In this document: positions 44,861 to 56,321 of the stretch, piece after piece
Numbering within the stretch: position 1 is the first letter of the stretch
Layout: each line of letters starts with the position of its first letter
Assembly (NCBI GenBank): GCA_014529385.2
Contig: CM043947.1
Coordinates: 102,544,811 to 102,608,810 of the forward strand
DNA length: 64,000 nucleotides
DNA from: Adiantum capillus-veneris
Lineage: Eukaryota > Streptophyta > Polypodiopsida > Polypodiales > Pteridaceae
Direction of reading: 5' to 3'
The notes under the pieces: model-generated
Database searches by the model: none
The model's input: only the letters and a program-made list of their open reading frames with translations
What the model was told of the DNA's origin: nothing
Program-made: the position numbers and the translations under genes

Positions 44861-47800
44861 GATGGCTACGTTCTCGGGCTTGCAACACCCAAAGCTATGG
44901 ATATGATAAACCTCAAAGATAAGTCTTTTTTTTCCCATTTTTGTACATGAAATTACAATTACTTCATGATGCTTGCCTTAAGTACGGATTTCAAGTTGTC
45001 AATTTGTGTTTAGATAAAAAATAGCATAACGGTGCATTGATGAATGATGCCGGTTATATTATATTATTTACCTCGTTAGTAGAGAAGATTTGAAAAGGCA
45101 GTATACCTCACCCGCAATATAAGGCAATAGCATGCTCACAAACCATCTAATTGTGGACTAAATACATACAACAAATTTATATAGCTCCGTGCTACTAACT
45201 GTGCAAGGTTAGACAGAGGAGTAGGATAGCTTTAAGTTCATGGACAAGAAGAAGAAGAAGAAGCCCATAACAACCATGGTTCATTTTTTTTCTTTTTCGT
45301 TTTGCTTTTAGGCTATGCTCACTTTGCCGTGTGCTCCCACGTGACGACTCAGTTTCCTTAGCAGTGGCAACTCAAAAGATGGCAGTCTCCACACGATGGT
45401 CGGCGACATCATGACAACACCAGGAGCATTGCAGCGCACAAATCAGACGTAGGCTTGGAAGCCATAAGTGGCAGAGGCCAAGCAACATGCGCACAGTCGA
45501 ACTCACCATTGAGCAATAGTAGGGCACCGTCACTTGAGTGCCGGTTTGAGTTAGCATGGCAGTTCTAGCAGCACGTTCCACCATCTGATGACTTATTGGA
45601 CAACATCTACAAAGCAGACCTGACCCTACCATGTGGCTTTGCATGGGGCCACCCATCAGACCCTTACGTCTATTGCGCACCACCCAATCACCATGCAGGC
45701 TTTTGGCGACTAGCCAGTTGTCCACTCTCTCTCTCTTTACTGAACCAACCCCCGCCTACACATAGTGATCCTGACACTGGGCGGCTTTGCACACCTTTGC
45801 ATGCCGCAACAGAACTAACCTTCCCAACCCACACATGATCATGGGCCAACATCCCGCTCCCCCTCTCTCTATTGCATGGCGGCACTAAGAGCATGCAAGT
45901 TGTTTTCTCTCTCTCTCGTAGAGACACACACACACGTCGGCCTTTTGCTCTCTAGTTCCGACTCACTTTCACCCACCACCTCGCATGCGTGCATGCATTG
46001 GCTGCTGCCGTAATCTCTCTCTCACCTCATCCACTACGCCATGCAGATGAACGCCGTGACGATCATTTTTTGTTTCTCTCTCTAAACGACACCCTCTCGT
46101 AAACTAGAGACAACAGTAAGTGTCGAACTCTCTCTCTCTCTCTACCAATCACTGGTGCTAATCATGTCTTGCAGCCTCCCACAAACGCCTTCTCCTACTG
46201 CACCACACATGTCATGCAAGAGCGGGCTTCTAGAGTTGCGATTCGGTCTCCTTTACCTACCCATGCATGCACGCGTCGTTAAAAAAAAGTCTTTGTCTAC
46301 TATCCCGCACTCAGCATCTCGCACTGGCCAGTAATAGCTGCTTGCATGGCTACAACACGCACCCTCACACCTTTCGCATGGCGCGATGGCAACCACCAAA
46401 GAAAAAGGAAAAAGAGGCGACGACTAGTTTTTTTTTTCCGTTTTCCTATTATATGCAACTGCCAACCACTAGATGAGCAAATCCTTATTGGCACCTACCA
46501 CAACATCATCTGTATATTTCTCTTCTCTTCTTTGTCTAATCACGACTACTGCAGATACTCTTGGAGCAATGTGCTACCCAGCACCCTTTACTTATCAACA
46601 AAGTCTCCCTCTGTCTGAGCAACAACCATTCTCTCTCTCACTGCATCCTTCGCACACTTCACTCTTTCTCTCTCCCTCATCTGTGGCTGACGGCGCAGTC
46701 CCTGCAACAACCACCTCATTGCCTACACGGTCCAGAGATTGCAGCTTTACCAACTAACAAAACACGCATACATGGGAGCGCCATATCTGGTTTCATTTGG
46801 CCGAAGGAGCTCGGGCTGGAGAACGAAGCAGGAAGACAACATCGTGGTTGATAGGGGCAACATCAAGAAGAAGCTCCGATAAGATGCTAATTGTCAAGCT
46901 CACTACCTAGAGCTCAAAAAAACAATTACTGTTGGGACGCAGGCTGAAACTTCATCATCGTTTTGTTGTTGCAGTCGCTCTACTGAACACCCTAAGGATG
47001 GAAGATTTTGCTTTGCTCACTTGTAGGCCACAACTCACTTTAGCCTCATTCTTACTGAGTTCTTTGGGTGCCAGTAGTTTCCATGGTGCCCTCGGACCCT
47101 CTCTCCTCTTCTCGAGTAAAATTGATCTCCGCAAAATCTTGAGTTCCAACGCATCAAAACGAGAATCACAGTCATTAAAGTATTTGAGCTCTTTGACTTT
47201 ATTGATTGTCGGTAGGCTTAAGCTAGTCATAAAATCATTGTAATGGAGAGCAAGTTGATCAAACATGGTAGCAGAAAAAAGGGTGCAATATTTGTAGGAG
47301 ACAGTGGAGAGAGCATGTAAGTGCACATGCTCACAATAATCTGCATATGGGTGCTTCATCCTTAGGAAAATCCCTCAGGATTAGTATGACTATCATCAAC
47401 CTCATGCACATCAATGATACGAAAGATCGCCTCTTCTCTAAAGCATTCACAAATTATTATTTTTATTTTACACCAAGAGTGATTTAACTTTGAGCCTGCC
47501 ATGAAACTCTTCTTCCCCAAGTTAATTGACCTAAATCTTCCTTGTACACTGCTAATAGGTCAAATTTTTTTTGTCGCTATCCATTGTCTCTTGGCACTTA
47601 CACATAAAAATATGATCTATTTTGTATAAATAGACTATCTAAATATGTAGAATCTATAAAATTTGAAAGAAGTTTTCTACTAAAAAGGAGAACATTTCTC
47701 TCTCCTCACATGCCCTTGGCCAGATGATGTAAGATTGTCTCATTAGCAATACTTTAATGTAATTCCATTTGTAGTTTGGTACGCTTGCAACGATTATTTC

Positions 47801-48990
47801 CACTATGGCACTATACATTCCTAAATTTGTTATTGGAGTCTAGACAACTACGATTATTTACAGTTAGGTACTTACTCTCATGCTAAAATTAAAAACCAAA
47901 CTCCTCGCATCATGAGTCATACTTTTTTTTTGTATTCGAATATAGACTCATCATCATCACCATATACCTGAGTATTTAGTGTGCAGTTAACCTGTTAATA
48001 AATTTAATAAGAAATCTTTTTTAGGGCTTTGTCTTTGAGAAACATGTTTGCAGATAAACCTAAGTACAAGGCTACCATATTGTAGACCCTCCAGCTATAA
48101 ATTCCCCTACCTTGGTTATGGGTTCTGATAAATTCATGCTTGTTATATTTAATTTCTTTTCAGTAAGTCTTCTTACAGATATTCTCACAACTCTATAACC
48201 CGAATTGTTAGTTTTAAAATCAATAGCCTCAAGATATTCCGCCTCTTGGCCATGTAAATTTAGTGTATGATTAGATTGTTGTTGAATTTAACACAAAGTC
48301 TTTTTTAGTGCTTTGTTTTTTTAAGACAAGTTTTGCAGATAAAATCTAAATACAATGTTCTCATATCAAGCTCCAGGTATGTCATTTCTTGATGGTATGT
48401 CATTTTTTGATGCATTCTGATAATACCCCTCTTCAAACATCATCTCAATTATTCTTGATAAGTAAGATCTATCTATGTATCTTTAGACCTCAACGTAACA
48501 TTATCTAATTCACCACAAGTACCTATCCCATCTCTTCTCTTACCTTGACCCCTCCAAATTCCCCCACCCTTCATCACATCTCCTTATGAGCGAATCCTCT
48601 AGTTTAATAGTGGTTTGATAAATTAATGTTTATTATATTTAATCTCTTTAAAGTGAGTCTTCTTGCAGATATTTTCACACCGCTATAAATACCCAAGCAC
48701 CTTTACAACAGACAAGATTTTTTTCAGATGCTTTTAAGAAGACATAACTTCCTTACTTGTTTACATTATCTTGCAAAATCCATTGTTTCTACTGTCATGG
48801 GTTCTACTTTCTTTGATTGGACTCTTCCAGAGATGACTTGTCATACCACTAATTACGTGAGCTCAGGTGGTGTGTGATGATTGCTAACATTTGGTATATG
48901 TTTCAGCATTTGAGCATATTCCAATTTCATATCAGACAGGTCATTTATTTCTCACGTTTTATGCCCTGTCTAGTCCATTGGTCACATGCA
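44861..48990 (+). mobile_element. Family B interior, non-coding
   Basis: 45.7-46.7 kb is pyrimidine-rich with many CTCTCT runs. Overlapping frames at 46932-47243 (plus) and 46955-47359 (minus) are the longest, and neither shows a known motif. 48000-48720 contains two or three diverged copies of a segment of 300-500 bp (GATAAATT.ATG.TT.TTATATTTAAT and AGTCTTCTT.CAGATATT at about 48128-48190 and 48618-48685). No retroelement enzyme is encoded. Confidence 0.7.
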
Positions 48991-49170
48991 CACATATTCG
49001 CCGATTTAGGCAGTGTACCAATGCTCATCTAGTGCAGATTCGCCGATTTAGGCAGCACAACAACAAACTAATATCAAATGCAGATTCACCGATTTAGGAA
49101 GCATTGGTGCAGATTCGCCGATTTAGGCAGCACGTCAGGTGTAGATTCGCCGACTTAGGCAACACCGATC
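48991..49170 (+). repeat. Minisatellite of CGCCGATTTAGGCAGC units
   Basis: Five units (near 48999, 49040, 49087, 49117 and 49149) of the form GCAGATTCGCCGATTTAGGCAGCAC, separated by 8-25 bases. The same unit, more decayed and inverted, is found in the old family B copy at about 5040-5270. Confidence 0.9.
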
Positions 49171-49589
49171 ACAAAATCATGCTGCAGTGACTGGCCACCA
49201 CTGCAACTGGTATGATTTTGTTACCCGGGTACATAATGAAAGTGATTTGTAATTGGACTTATATTGTGGAATTGGAATTGGTTTGGGATTTGGTATCTGG
49301 TGATTATTATGGCAGTGTTTATGTGATGAGACTTGACATTATGAGATTAATGATGAGTGTGACCAATGATATCTTGATTCATCAGGGTATGACATATACT
49401 GCTTATTCTAGTGGTATGGGACACTAGAATAGGTAGTATGTGGATGACGGCAGGCATAAGCTAATGTTGTTTAGTTTCATAAATTTTTCTTTTATTGTGT
49501 GATGTTTTTGACACAACATACTAATCACTGTTTTTGACAAGTATTGTTTGCAGATTTTTATCTTCGCAACTGAGGATAGTTGCTTTCCA

Positions 49590-49600
49590 ACGGAGAGGTA
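49590..49600 (+). other. Polypurine tract of family B
   Basis: ACGGAGAGGTA precedes the right LTR. The same GGAGAGGTA precedes the LTR of the old copy at 4575-4583 (minus). Confidence 0.6.
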
Positions 49601-50089
49601 TGTTATGGAATTGATATCTTATTATTTATTGTAGTTGTGACACGTGGAAAAGGCTTGACCGAGCTAAGCTATTGCAAAAGGATATCATATTTTATGTACA
49701 TTTTATTATTCAAGTACTCTTTATGAGCTTTGGCCATTTATGACCGGCCGGCCAGTTTGTACTCATTTTGACCATTCAAGAATCTATAAATTAAATACGT
49801 GCAAGAGGGAAATGGTCACTCTTGCACGGGGGGAGATTGCACCCAGTGTCTGCGTTGCATTTCTCATCTCTCTTCTCTTCTCTCTCGCCGTGCCGGCGTA
49901 GCACTCCACTCTAGGAGGTGCGCCTGCACATGCTCTCTCAATCTCTCTCGCTCTCTGTCTCTCTCTGTTCGTGTATCTTGTGATCATGCGACCACGTGAT
50001 TGTGCCAGGTATGCCGATTAGCCTGTTTTATATTGTTAATTGTGTTATATCGGGTATTTCGCAGGGCAGTCACGCTCCCGTTAGTAGCA
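49601..50089 (+). repeat. Family B 3' LTR
   Basis: 489 bp, the same boundaries as the 5' LTR, followed by the AGTAG duplication. Confidence 0.95.
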
Positions 50090-50094
50090 AGTAG
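50090..50094. repeat. Target site duplication of family B element, right (AGTAG)
   Basis: AGTAG directly after the right LTR, continuing into ATCCAAG of the interrupted unit. Confidence 0.95.
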
Positions 50095-51582
50095 ATCCAA
50101 GAATATTCCATAGTTTTTTGCTTTCGGATCTTGCTTCTCAGGCTTCGGTTCAAATTCTTCCTTCTGCTCTTTCTCTTTGTCCTCTTCTTTCTTGGAGTCT
50201 TGTTGCTTCTCAGATTTACTCAACTCCTCAGTTTGTCACGGTTGAGGAGGACTAGGAGGGGGTGGTGATGGTGGAGGACTGGACTCGCGGCTTGATGGTA
50301 GGGTTGATGGCTTTTTTTTGAAGTCTCGATCAGCCTTTGTTTTCCTCTCTCACTCTTCACCTTCCTGCTCTTCTAGTAGCTGCCGCCTCACATTAGCAAC
50401 CTCTTCTTCGGTAAAAAGGTATGATTGGAATATTCTCGGCAGTCGCATCTATGATCTCAAAATTCTTTATATAATCTTCTAAGCGATCCCTATTAGTCCT
50501 TCGATAAGATCCAGACATGGCCTCAAGTGAGGGTTTCCATAATTCGTTTATATCTCCTTTAAGCATTCTTTGGGCTCTGAAACTCTCCATTAGCCTCTCT
50601 AGCCGAGTGGCCTTCTGGGATTTTGTCTCTTTTGCTGGCATCTGAATGGTAGATTTCTTTCCTTTCTTTGGCTGAAGTGGCTCTTCTTCTACTATCACTA
50701 ACCTTCTTTTCATTCTGGTGGTCACCCTGGAAGCTGTAGGTTGCTCTCCTTGTCTTCTGTTAGCTTCAACCGCTCATTCTGTAATGGAGGAAGAGGCCAC
50801 TGGCCCCTAGCATGTTGAGCTTCATATATCACCTTTGTGAGCATCTCCCCTGCTGCAATATATGTAGGATTCTTGGTTCCCATCCTCACAATGTGGTCTT
50901 GCAGGTGTGCTGCATAATCTATCTCTCCTGGGCTGCTTGTCTTCATTGCCCATGTGAATGTTGTTCCAATTGCTGTAGGTGGCATAGTGTACTATTGAGG
51001 CCTCTTGGTGCAGATATGGAAATATTGGTTGTAAAGTTGGCACATGGTTGCCACCATTGGATCCACAATATCCTCAACGGTGTAGTTCTTCTTGGTGTAT
51101 ACCTTTACATCTCTCGCCTCTTGTTGACACTGTCTCCTGCATTAGAGAGGTTGAAGGCACTTGCAACCACCCTTGGCGTGATTTACAATCACCCTGTTCT
51201 TTCCTTGTAGATCTGTCACCTTGACTATGCCATTCTCCTTTATTGTGGTGAAAAATTCCCAGACTCTCTGAATGTTAATTCCTGCTGGCAAAGCCTCAAA
51301 ATAATTGTGTAAGTCTAACTTTTCCCAGATAGACACTATTTTTGGCTTTCTCGTGAACTCATTGCATTCCTGTGGTATCATTGGCAGCTCTATGGCATTG
51401 CCTTCTAGGTCTTTGAATATGCCTTGGTATATTCTGAGGTCGTTTGCTTCAAGTAACCTTCTTTGTAACCAAGTGGTAGTGGGCTTTATGGTGTCTGCTG
51501 GTATTATATATGGCTCCACCTCATCGAGGTAGTCCTTGTTGGTCATTCTTTTTTTCTTTGTTGGCAACTTAGCGGCTGCCAT
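50095..51582 (-). pseudogene. Coiled-coil element protein, N-terminal part, unit 1 (broken)
   Basis: Minus-strand frames 51582-51142, 50985-50722, 50725-50393 and 50223 onward together follow the 344-residue N-terminal frame of unit 2. The start MAAAKLPTKKKRMTNKDYLDEV at 51582 fits the start chosen in unit 2. A frameshift near 51175 (an extra base in the HAKGG region), a small deletion near 51115 and stops around 50380 break it. The C-terminal continuation (DSKKEEDKEKEQKEEFEPKPEKQ) runs into the LTR insertion point. Confidence 0.6.
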
Positions 51583-51748
51583 GGATCCTGTTGCACTCAG
51601 TAGCCCAAATTTAGCGTTCTTTATAGATTAGCTGATAAACTGAGTTTTAACTATCCAATTGACTTGAAAATTGAAATATAAGCTCAAGAGGACTAAGGAT
51701 GCCCTGCAAGTGAAAACAGTAGGGTTTGTGCTGCAAAATAAGCCTAAA

Positions 51749-52342
51749 GACATACTACACGTAGGATGTCTTTTTCATTAGAATGACTTGAAACTTGACA
51801 TGATGATAGCTTATGACCCGTACATCACAGCTATGTGCTTGGATTTTGATTTAGACACCAAAAAGTGAAATTTTGGACTATTTTTGGCTTCTTGGTATAC
51901 AAATGAGGAGGACGTCCTATAATGATGAGCAAATGGTATCCAAATGACTTGAAACTTAATATGTAGGCTCCTTGTAGCATGTTGATCACATTCATGATGT
52001 CAAACTTGCCTCAGTAAGTCAAAAGGACCCTGGAGACATACTACGTGTAGGATGTCTTTTTGCTCAGAATTGCATGAAACTTGTTAGTGTGATAGGGCAT
52101 AGCCTGTGGATCATCACCATGGTCTTAGATTTGGATTTGGATAAGTTTTGAGGGTAGGAAGACCATTTTTTGTGCTTTAGAGTATGAAAAGTCCATCTAT
52201 GGAGCTATGAGGCCAAAAAGTGATTTGTTTGGCTTGGAACTTGGTGGTTGAGTTTGTATGAATGTGATATAGATGTTTGAAGATAAAACAAATCCACCTG
52301 TAGGTCATTTCAAGCTTGGAGACATACTACGTGTAGGATGTC
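51749..52342. repeat. 286-bp-spaced near-palindromes, unit 1
   Basis: Three copies of a 22-bp near-palindrome (GACATACTAC, two central bases, GTAGGATGTC) at 51749-51770, 52035-52056 and 52321-52342, exactly 286 bp apart. The intervening 264 bp are themselves diverged copies of one another (for example GAA.TG..TGAAACTTG after each motif). Confidence 0.92.
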
Positions 52343-52413
52343 TTTTTCATGATTTTGAAGATGTGACCTCACAGTTAGGTTTGAGATGTTATGAAGAGTG
52401 TGTGGTTTAAGTT

Positions 52414-52758
52414 TTACTTGATTTGGATCATTTTTGAGGACAAGAACATTATTCTTTGGTAGAGGGCATGTATCACCTCATGGGAAGGTTGAGCAGACAA
52501 TTCATAAGCACATCTATAAGTGTCCTGGAATAAGAATATGCTGTTTGTGGCTTGTCCCGGTTTGAAGACTTCAAAGACTGCCAAAAGTGTTTTACATATC
52601 TTTCTGAGCATAATGCAAGAGATGTCAGGCGAGCCAATGAACAATTTAATGGCACCCGTTAGGGTTTTCACCATGTATTTCTCACTCATTCTCTCGCCTG
52701 CCATTAAGCCTGGCAACTTCGGGTAGTTGATCCACGTGGGGTGGCTTCTCTTCAGCAC
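52414..52758 (-). pseudogene. Coiled-coil element protein, C-terminal piece, unit 2
   Basis: The 114-residue frame with KRSHPTWINYPKLPGLMAGER, the Cys-containing helix and HEVIHALYQRIMFL. It ends early (KMIQIK) because the tandem junction replaces its natural C-terminus with sequence of the next unit. Confidence 0.55.
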
Positions 52759-53013
52759 TTCATGTTCTTTCTATGTCCGCACCCTTGGTAGAGGTCAAAA
52801 GCTGAGGTCGTCTCTGATCAATTTAGGCGCCTCTACCTAATGTACTAAATACTGGTGGTATTTAGTGAGCGATGCCTTCCTCCATCTTGGTTGAGATTCT
52901 ACAATGAGCTTAACATCTTCTGGTTTGGCACTATAGGATCCTCTTTAATCCTCTTGTTGATTGTAGTAGCCTCGTCTTTTAGAAGAGGATAGGGGAGAGA
53001 GGGTTGTAGCCAT

Positions 53014-53604
53014 TCATGCAATATCCTTTAGCTCTACCAAACGAGGGCTTCCCGTGTCTTCTTCTGGTTTAGGGGTTGACAGTAGAAAAGCTGTATGAGC
53101 TTCCCCTTCTCGGGTGTATCCAACAGCTAGTAGATCCAGGAATATTCCATAGTTTTTTGCTTTTGGATCTTGCTTCTCAGGCTTTGGTTCAAATTCTTCC
53201 TTGTGCTCTTTCTCTTTGTCCTCTTCTTTCTTGGAATCTTGTTGCTTCTCATAGTTACTCAACTCCTCAGTTTGTCGCGGTTGAGGAGGACTAGGAGGAG
53301 GTGGTGATGGTGGAAGACTGGACTCGCGGCTTGATGGTGGGGTTGATGGATTTTTTCTTAAGTCTCGATCAGCCTTTGTTTTCCTCTCTCACTCTTCACC
53401 TTTCTGCTCTTCTAACAGCTACCGCCTCACATCAGCAACCTCTTCTTCGATAAAATGTATGATTGGAATATTCTCGGCCGTCGCATCTAGGATCTCAAAA
53501 TTCTTTGTATAATCTTCGAAGCGATCCCTATAAGTCCTTCGAGAAGATCCAAACATGGCCTCAAGCGAGGGTTTCCATAATTCGTTTAGATCTCCTTTAA
53601 GCAT
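53014..53604 (-). pseudogene. Middle pieces of the element protein, unit 2
   Basis: The frame 53604-53419 (KGDLNELWKPSLEAMFG to EEEVADVRR) continues the N-terminal part after a frameshift. The frame 53262-53014 (Lys/Glu-rich, then KNYGIFLDLLAVGYTREGEAH) follows a stop. It then joins, through the unit 2 deletion, to sequence equivalent to 56090 of unit 3. Confidence 0.5.
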
Positions 53605-54631
53605 TCTTTGGGTCTCTGAAACTCTTCATTAGCCTCTCTAGCCGAGCGGCCTTCTGGGATTTTGTCTCTTTTGTTGGCATCTGAATGGTAGCTTTCTTTT
53701 CTTTCTTTGGCTGAGGTGGCTCTTCTTCTACTGTCTCTAACCTTCTTTTCATTCTGGTGGTCACCCTGGAAGCTGTTGGTTGCTCTTCTTCCTTGTCTTC
53801 TATTAGCTTCAACCGCTCATTCTGTGATGGAGGAAGAGGCCACTGGCCCCTAGCATGTAGAGCTTCATATATCACCTTTGTGAGAATCTTCCCTACTGCA
53901 ATATATGTAGAATTCTTGGTTCCCATCCTCACAATTTGGTCCTGCAGGTATGCCGCATAATCTATCTCTCCTGGGCTGCTTGTCTTCATTGGCCATGTGA
54001 ATGTTGTTCCAATTGCTGCAGGTGGCACAATGTACTTTTGAGGCCTCTTGGTGCAGATATGGAAATATTGGTTGTAAAGTTGGCACATGGTTGCCACCAT
54101 TGGATCCGCAATATCTTCAAAGGTGTAGTTCTTCTTGGTTTCCTTGTATACCTTTACCTCTTCTCGCCTCTTGTTGACACTGTCTCCTGCATTAGAGAGG
54201 TTCAAGGCACTTGCAACCACCCTTGGCGTGATTACAATCACTTTGTTCTTTCCTTGCAGATCTGTCACCTTGGCTATGCCATTCTCCTTTATTGTGGTGA
54301 CGAATTCCCAGACTCTCTGAATGTCAATTCCTGCTGGCAAAGCCTCAAAATAATTGTGTAAGTCTAACTTTTCCCAGATAGACACTATTTCTGGCTTTCT
54401 TGTGAACTCATTGAGTTCCTGTGGTATCATTGGCAGATCTATGGCATTGCCCTCTAGGTCTTTGAATATGCCTTGGTATATTCTGAGGTCGTTTGCTTCA
54501 AGTAAGTTGCTTTGTAACCAAGCGGTAGTGGGCTTTATGGTGTCTGCTGGTATTATATATGGCTCCACCTCATCCAGGTAGTCCTTATTGGTCATTGTTT
54601 TTTTCTTTGTTGGCGACTTAGCGGTTGCCAT
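53597..54631 (-). CDS. Unknown element protein, N-terminal region, best copy (unit 2), 344 aa
   Basis: The longest frame of the three N-terminal copies. It starts MATAKSPTKKKTMTNKDYL at 54631, matched by the starts in units 1 and 3. Residues about 1-220 look globular: PYIIPADTIKPTTAWLQ, LPMIPQELNEFTRKPEIVS, then VWEFVTTIKENGIAKVTDLQ and VIVITPRVVASALNLSNAG. This helix-strand-helix pattern, with a '..GK..VI.' block followed by a short helix, recalls the plant mobile element proteins annotated 'putative plant transposon protein', but I cannot confirm it. Residues about 270-344 are Lys/Glu-rich and basic (MKRRLETVEEEPPQPKKEKK), perhaps nucleic-acid binding. A frameshift at about 53600 separates it from the next piece. 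No catalytic motif is seen. Confidence 0.6.
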   Translation of the reverse strand: MATAKSPTKKKTMTNKDYLDEVEPYIIPADTIKPTTAWLQSNLLEANDLRIYQGIFKDLEGNAIDLPMIPQELNEFTRKPEIVSIWEKLDLHNYFEALPAGIDIQRVWEFVTTIKENGIAKVTDLQGKNKVIVITPRVVASALNLSNAGDSVNKRREEVKVYKETKKNYTFEDIADPMVATMCQLYNQYFHICTKRPQKYIVPPAAIGTTFTWPMKTSSPGEIDYAAYLQDQIVRMGTKNSTYIAVGKILTKVIYEALHARGQWPLPPSQNERLKLIEDKEEEQPTASRVTTRMKRRLETVEEEPPQPKKEKKATIQMPTKETKSQKAARLERLMKSFRDPKNA

Positions 54632-54798
54632 GGATCTTGTTGCACTCAGTAGCCCAAAGTTAGCATTTTTTATAGATTAGCTGATAAATTGAGTTTTAAC
54701 TATCCAATTGATTTGAAAATTGAAATATGAGCTCAAAAGAGACTAAGGATGCCTTGCAAGTTAAAACAGTAGGGTTTGTGCTGCAAAGTAAGTCTAAA

Positions 54799-55392
54799 GA
54801 TATACTACATGTAGGATGTCTTTTTCATTAGAATGATTTGAAACTTGACATGATGATAGGTTATGACCTGTACATCACAGCTATGTGCTTGGATTTTGAA
54901 TTAGACACCAAAAAGTGCAATTTTGGACTATTTTTGGCTGCTTGGTATACAAATGAGGAGGATGTCCTATAATGATGAGAAAATGGTATCCAAATGACTT
55001 GCAACTTAATATGTAGGCTCCTTGTAGCATGTTGATCACATTGATGATGTCAAACTCTGCTCAGTAAGTGAAAAGGACCCTGGAGACATACTACGTGTAG
55101 GATGTCTTTTTGCTCAAAATTGCATGAAACTTGTTAGTGTGATAGGGCATAGCCTGTGGATCATCACCATGGTCTTAGATTTGGATTTGGATAAGTTTTG
55201 AGGGTAGGAAGACCATTTTTTGTGCTTTAGAGTATGAAAAGTCCATCTATGGAGCTATGAGGCCAAAAAGTGATTTGTTTGGCTTGGAACTTGGTGGTTG
55301 AGTTTGTATGAATGTGATATAGATGTTTGAAGGTAAAAAAAATCCACCTGTATGTCATTTCAAGCTTGGAGACATACTACGCGTAGGATGTC
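54799..55392. repeat. 286-bp-spaced near-palindromes, unit 2
   Basis: Copies at 54799-54820, 55085-55106 and 55371-55392, again exactly 286 bp apart. The central bases vary (AT, GT, GC) while the arms are kept. Confidence 0.92.
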
Positions 55393-55463
55393 TTTTTCTT
55401 GATTTTGAAGATGTGACCTCACAATTAGCTTTGACATGTTATGAAGAGTGTGTGGTTTAAGTG

Positions 55464-55808
55464 TCACTTGATTTGGATCATTTTTGAGGACAAGAACATT
55501 ATTCTTTGGTAGAGGGCATGTATCACCTCATGGGAAGGTTGAGCAGACAATTCATAAGCACATCTATAAGTGTCCTGGAATAAGAATATGCTGTTTGTGG
55601 ATTGTCCCGGTTTGAAGACATCAAAGACTGCCAAAAGTGTTTTACATATCTTTCTGAGCATAATGCAAGAGATGTCAGGCGAGCCAATGAACAATTTAAT
55701 GGCAGCTGTTATGGTTTTCACCATGTATTTCTCACTCATTCTCTCGCCTTCCATTAAGCCTGGCAGCTTCGGGTAGTTGAGCCATGTGGGGTGGCTTCTC
55801 TTCAGCAC
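55464..55808 (-). pseudogene. Coiled-coil element protein, C-terminal piece, unit 3
   Basis: 114 residues, nearly identical to the unit 2 piece and ending at the same artificial junction. Confidence 0.55.
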
Positions 55809-55991
55809 TTCATGTTCTTTCTATGTCCGCATCCTTGGTAGAGGTCAAAAGGTGAGGTCGTATCTGATCATTTTAGGCGCCTCTACCAAATGTACTAAAT
55901 ACTGGTGGTATTTAGTGAGCCATGCCTTCCTCCATCTTGGTTGAGAGTCTACAATGAGATTAACACCTTTTGGTTTGGTTATGTCTTCATT

Positions 55992-56321
55992 CTACAGTGG
56001 CACTATAGAATCCTCTTTAATCCTCTTGTTGATTGTAGCAGCCTCGTATTTTAGAAGAGGATAGGGAAGAAAGGGTTGTAGCCATTCATGTCGAACGACA
56101 TTTGCATCTAATTTTTGAATGGTCATTGTCTTCAATATCCTCTGCTCCCACTGCATTACTTCTTTGGCGGTGTCTTTTATGGCTGCTTCTGTTGCTTTCT
56201 GTAGATTGTCCTCTTCTTCTTGTGTCAGATCCCGGGGCTCTTGTAATGGTCCCACAGGGATGTCTCCTTGTATTGTTGTGTCCACCGGATCTGACACATT
56301 ATCTATATCAATTCCTTCCAT
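55992..56321 (-). pseudogene. MEGIDIDN segment of the element protein, unit 3
   Basis: 109 residues identical to the start of the unit 1 frame (43323) except for one Ala to Val change. It stops where unit 1 continues (VPLYNEDI): TAC is changed to TAG at about 55990. Confidence 0.6.

Larger units (their letters stand above)
44359..50089 (+). mobile_element. Family B LTR retrotransposon, 5,731 bp, non-autonomous
   Basis: Two 489-bp LTRs (44359-44847 and 49601-50089), each TG...CA, bound an interior of about 4.75 kb. The element has an AGTAG 5-bp target duplication and a tRNA-Met-type primer binding site directly after the left LTR. I count about 20 substitutions and no indels between the LTRs by eye (about 96% identity), so the insertion is moderately young. 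The interior has no gag, protease, reverse transcriptase or integrase motif in any frame, so it must depend on another element (LARD-like). It split the coiled-coil gene of unit 1. Confidence 0.93.
50095..52438 (-). repeat. Tandem unit 1, proximal half
   Basis: Corresponds to 57430-59782 of unit 3. The last 840 bp (51600-52438) is the non-coding array with near-palindromic motifs. The junction to unit 2 is at about 52438 (ATTTTTGA|GGACAAGAAC). Confidence 0.9.
52439..55487 (-). repeat. Tandem unit 2 (3.05 kb, internally deleted)
   Basis: Same order as unit 3, but lacking the part equivalent to about 56091-57313. The break is at about 53018 (CCATTCATG|CAATATCC), with no more than two bases of shared sequence at the junction. 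The coiled-coil region is missing, so this unit cannot encode the rod. Confidence 0.92.

Noticed and set aside
45249-45264. (GAA)n run as a coding or regulatory feature
   Set aside because: Only five units and no associated frame.
46932-47359. Frames of 103 and 134 aa on opposite strands in the family B interior as a captured gene
   Set aside because: No recognisable motif, neither strand is favoured, and composition does not decide. Left as unassigned non-coding.
48991-49170. Short repeats with spacers at CRISPR-like distance
   Set aside because: Repeat and spacer lengths vary, the array is inside an LTR retroelement, and no cas gene is present.
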